15,621 nucleotides of DNA from an uncultured Chlorobiaceae bacterium (GTDB taxonomy: Bacteria; Bacteroidota; Chlorobiia; Chlorobiales; Chlorobiaceae), in the NCBI GenBank assembly GCA_903929845.1, contig CAIYWF010000022.1:1-15621 (forward strand), written 5' to 3'. The notes beneath the pieces were generated by a model. It ran no database searches and was not told the DNA's origin. It saw only the letters and a program-made list of their open reading frames with translations. Position numbers and translations under genes: made by a program. Positions 14,091-15,621 of this stretch are shown here, one piece after another (within the stretch, counting starts at the first letter, position 1; each line of letters begins with the position of its first letter).

Positions 14091-14685
14091 ACTGTCGCCT
14101 CCAGGTAGGGGCGCATGATTTTCAACACTCTGTCAATGCTGGCGGCTTCAACCAGCTCATCCATGGTAGCTTTATGGGATCACCACGTCTCGCGAAGCGC
14201 CTCAATGGCGACATAGAGACCGACCTTGTTACGAAACTTGAAGCAATCTGCCACCGTTTTTACCGGACTATAAATTTTTACACTCACTCCATTGATGAGA
14301 TGCTCCTCAATACCGAATGAATAAGCCGAACCGGAAACATAAGTCAGGTTCAGCGGGGGATATTCTCTCTGTGGCCTCCACGAACTTCTGGGAACGGTCA
14401 GCCATATCTCATGAGGGATTTGAGTAGTCAGCTCATAATAACTTAGAGCTGACAGAAGAGAAACAATTGAGTATGGCAGCCTTATTGCGACTTCGGCCAG
14501 AGCCGAGTGTTCTGTCACGGGAACTTCAGGCAGAGTGTAAAGTTCCACGGACAGCTTCTCCAGAAGCCCTTCCTTGTGCATTTGGTAGAGACAAAAGCAA
14601 GCAGCCCCACTGGCTGAGCTTCTTTGCCGATACACACCTCAAACTGAACCTTACAAGTGTGCGCTACGCTTTTACGAGGAGCCAT
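14087..14685 (-). pseudogene. abiEi: Antitoxin AbiEi, broken by frameshift and nonsense codon
   Basis: A type IV system antitoxin (winged-helix AbiEi) in decay. The body is clear: MHKEGLLEKLSVELYTLPEV, VTEHSALAEVAIRLPY, SLLSALSYYELTTQIPHEIW and KTVADCFKFRNKVGLYVAIE are all typical. Two lesions are visible. First, TGA at 14182-14180 interrupts the frame after ALRETW. The same frame then continues with recognisable C-terminal sequence (HKATMDELVEAASIDRVLK, then MRPYLEA) to a stop at 14087. Second, the winged-helix N-terminus is split: an ATG at 14685 opens a frame that carries KEAQPVGL, whereas the body is in another frame, so an indel lies near 14587-14600. The longest intact open frame, 14180-14635, would lack both ends. 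Selenocysteine or readthrough is unlikely, as the gene is damaged at two sites. Confidence 0.8.
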
Positions 14686-14743
14686 TGTGTACAACCTGAC
14701 CGAATAACAGAATATTTTTAGAACTACAAATATTGCCCTGCTG

Positions 14744-15022
14744 TCATCGTTTCAAATCCCTGTAGAAGTTTTCGTGCGGCCCAACAGCTTCAAGGTAAAC
14801 CAGCCGAACACATTCATCCAGCGAATAGCCAAGCAAGTACAACTGGCATGAACTGCGAAACTTGTAGACGTACAATGCCGCCAGATCCCCTTTCTTTCGC
14901 TCTCCGATTTCAGGGCTTTGCCGTACCTTCTCAACAACACTGTCTACATCAGCAGCGGTGTTGTCGTGAAGCTTTTTGTATTGTCGTGCAAATCTGCGCG
15001 TTTGACGGACTGACCAGATCAT
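14744..15022 (-). CDS. RelE/ParE-family toxin
   Basis: A complete 92-residue type II toxin of the RelE/ParE superfamily. The sequence fits the family from end to end: TRRFARQYKKLHDN near the N-terminus, GERKKGDLAALYVYKFRS (about 40-57), the LYLLGY strand (61-66), and the C-terminal RLVYLEAVGPHENFYRDLKR. Members either cleave mRNA on the ribosome or poison gyrase; the sequence alone does not decide which. Its ATG overlaps the stop of the antitoxin gene by 4 bp (ATGA), so the two are translationally coupled, antitoxin first. It lies 58 bp before the abiEi remnant. It looks intact, in contrast to its neighbour. Confidence 0.92.
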   Translation of the reverse strand: MIWSVRQTRRFARQYKKLHDNTAADVDSVVEKVRQSPEIGERKKGDLAALYVYKFRSSCQLYLLGYSLDECVRLVYLEAVGPHENFYRDLKR

Positions 15023-15252
15023 TGCCTGACACTCCGAGGGACGAATGGTGTCGAGTGCTCCCGTGGTTCTGCAAGCGACGCCAACGACTCTGCAACAAAA
15101 CTGACCGGCAAATCAGGGTTGTCAAGCGCCGCCCGACCTACCCATGCCCAAAACTCGATCTGTCCTGAAATAGAACGATGCTCAAGTGAGGCATCCTCTC
15201 TGGCCTGTTCGTAAAGCTCCTTGTTGATCCTTATTGAAGTGCTTGCCAACAT
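15019..15252 (-). CDS. ParD-like antitoxin
   Basis: A 77-residue antitoxin that would bind and silence the RelE/ParE toxin encoded next. The N-terminus has a ribbon-helix-helix layout (STSIRINKELYEQAREDA, then a helix with HRSISGQIEFWAWVG) as in ParD-like families; the C-terminal half (DNPDLPVSFVAESLASL) would wrap the toxin. ATG at 15252 follows AGAGG at 7 bp spacing. A promoter and inverted repeat lie just upstream, as expected for an autoregulated antitoxin-toxin operon. Confidence 0.9.
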   Translation of the reverse strand: MLASTSIRINKELYEQAREDASLEHRSISGQIEFWAWVGRAALDNPDLPVSFVAESLASLAEPREHSTPFVPRSVRQ

Positions 15253-15253
15253 G

Positions 15254-15322
15254 CTTCTACCTCTTGTTTGATTTGACTACATTTGTGGTAGAAGTATAGA
15301 TATTATTCTGTGAATATGGAAA
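15254..15322 (-). promoter_or_regulatory. Promoter-operator of the ParD-like/RelE operon
   Basis: On the - strand TTTCCA (15322-15317) and TATACT (15298-15293; five of six consensus bases) stand 18 bp apart. An 8-bp perfect inverted repeat, CTTCTACC at 15254-15261 and GGTAGAAG at 15287-15294, brackets the transcription start. One arm touches the -10 box, the other overlaps the ribosome site of the antitoxin. This is a good layout for autorepression by a ribbon-helix-helix antitoxin; the binding itself is inferred. Confidence 0.55.
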
Positions 15323-15335
15323 TGTTCGGCAACCC

Positions 15336-15621
15336 TTATCCACGTATCAATCGTTCGAGAAGAAGCTCCTGAAGGTCTCTTCTGCCATCAAGAACGCAGT
15401 GAATAAAAACCTTGCGATCCAAAATCCGATAAATAATCCGATACGGCTTATAGTGGAGTTCACGATACTCCAGAACGTGGACTCTCTGAAGTTCGGGTGG
15501 GCAATGGCCCCGATCAGGAAAATGGCAAAGAGAGAAGCAAGCTTCCTGCAATGCATCAATAAGGGAACCTGCTCGTTCAACCGAATCGTGCCGGGCAACA
15601 TACTTCCAGATACCAAAAATA
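15336..15621 (-). CDS. RelE/ParE-family toxin, 5' part outside window
   Basis: The frame is open to the right edge (from IFGIWKYVARHDSVERAGSL), so this is a partial gene and the Met at 15551 is internal. The C-terminal pattern VLEYRELHYKPYRIIYRI and VLDGRRDLQELLLERL is the classic end of RelE/ParE-superfamily toxins, including the basic residues that in RelE-type members contact the target. About 94 residues are visible, close to full length. Its antitoxin should lie just upstream, beyond the window. The other frame in this stretch (15347-15616) is a shadow. Confidence 0.88.
   Translation of the reverse strand, partial: IFGIWKYVARHDSVERAGSLIDALQEACFSLCHFPDRGHCPPELQRVHVLEYRELHYKPYRIIYRILDRKVFIHCVLDGRRDLQELLLERLIRG

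Noticed and set aside
14180..14182. TGA in abiEi as a selenocysteine or recoded codon
   Set aside because: The gene also carries an N-terminal frameshift and its partner toxin is deleted, so a plain nonsense mutation explains it.
15347..15616. 89-codon hydrophobic frame on the - strand
   Set aside because: It overlaps, in another frame, the RelE/ParE toxin whose family pattern is clear from the window edge to its stop.

Overview
The window looks like chromosome of a green sulfur bacterium (Chlorobiaceae, Chlorobium/Pelodictyon type). This is inferred from how familiar the proteins look and from the gene mix, not from a marker gene. Only the first kilobase is coded on the + strand: the C-terminal end of a dihydroflavonol-4-reductase-like NAD-dependent reductase, followed by an exported SRPBCC (cyclase/dehydrase-like) protein. 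Every gene from 1013 to the right edge is on the - strand.

Region 1 (1013-4299) is housekeeping: queC, a CPBP membrane protease, trpA and a family 2 glycosyltransferase, read in that order. A 538-bp non-coding stretch (4300-4837) follows. It holds an imperfect inverted repeat and a perfect GC-rich hairpin with a GAA loop.

Region 2 (4838-13641) is the most interesting part. It is a six-gene Ser/Thr phospho-signalling island, read in this order: kinase K3, kinase K2 (with Sel1 repeats), a double-FHA trypsin-like protease, a zinc-knuckle FHA protein, a PP2C phosphatase and kinase K1. Five of the six proteins share one layout: a cytoplasmic signalling domain, a single membrane helix, then a C-terminal part predicted to lie in the periplasm. 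The two outer kinases, K1 and K3, are close paralogues. Their periplasmic ends are DUF1566 (Lcl_C, C-type-lectin-like) domains. The last 45 codons of K1 look like the variable region of a diversity-generating retroelement (DGR): WSST motif, many NNC codons that single A substitutions in AAC could produce, and a CVRAVRAF end. A short hairpin lies just after the stop codon. No reverse transcriptase or template repeat lies in the window, so these would have to act from elsewhere or be gone. The working model is a membrane receptor-kinase system with a possibly diversified lectin-like sensor, balanced by PP2C and read out by FHA adaptors and a periplasmic protease.

Region 3 (13773-15621) is a toxin-antitoxin cluster. 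It contains a decayed abiEi/abiEii pair (frameshift plus nonsense codon in the antitoxin, internal deletion in the toxin), an intact ParD-like/RelE-ParE pair with a promoter-operator, and a second RelE/ParE-type toxin cut by the right edge.
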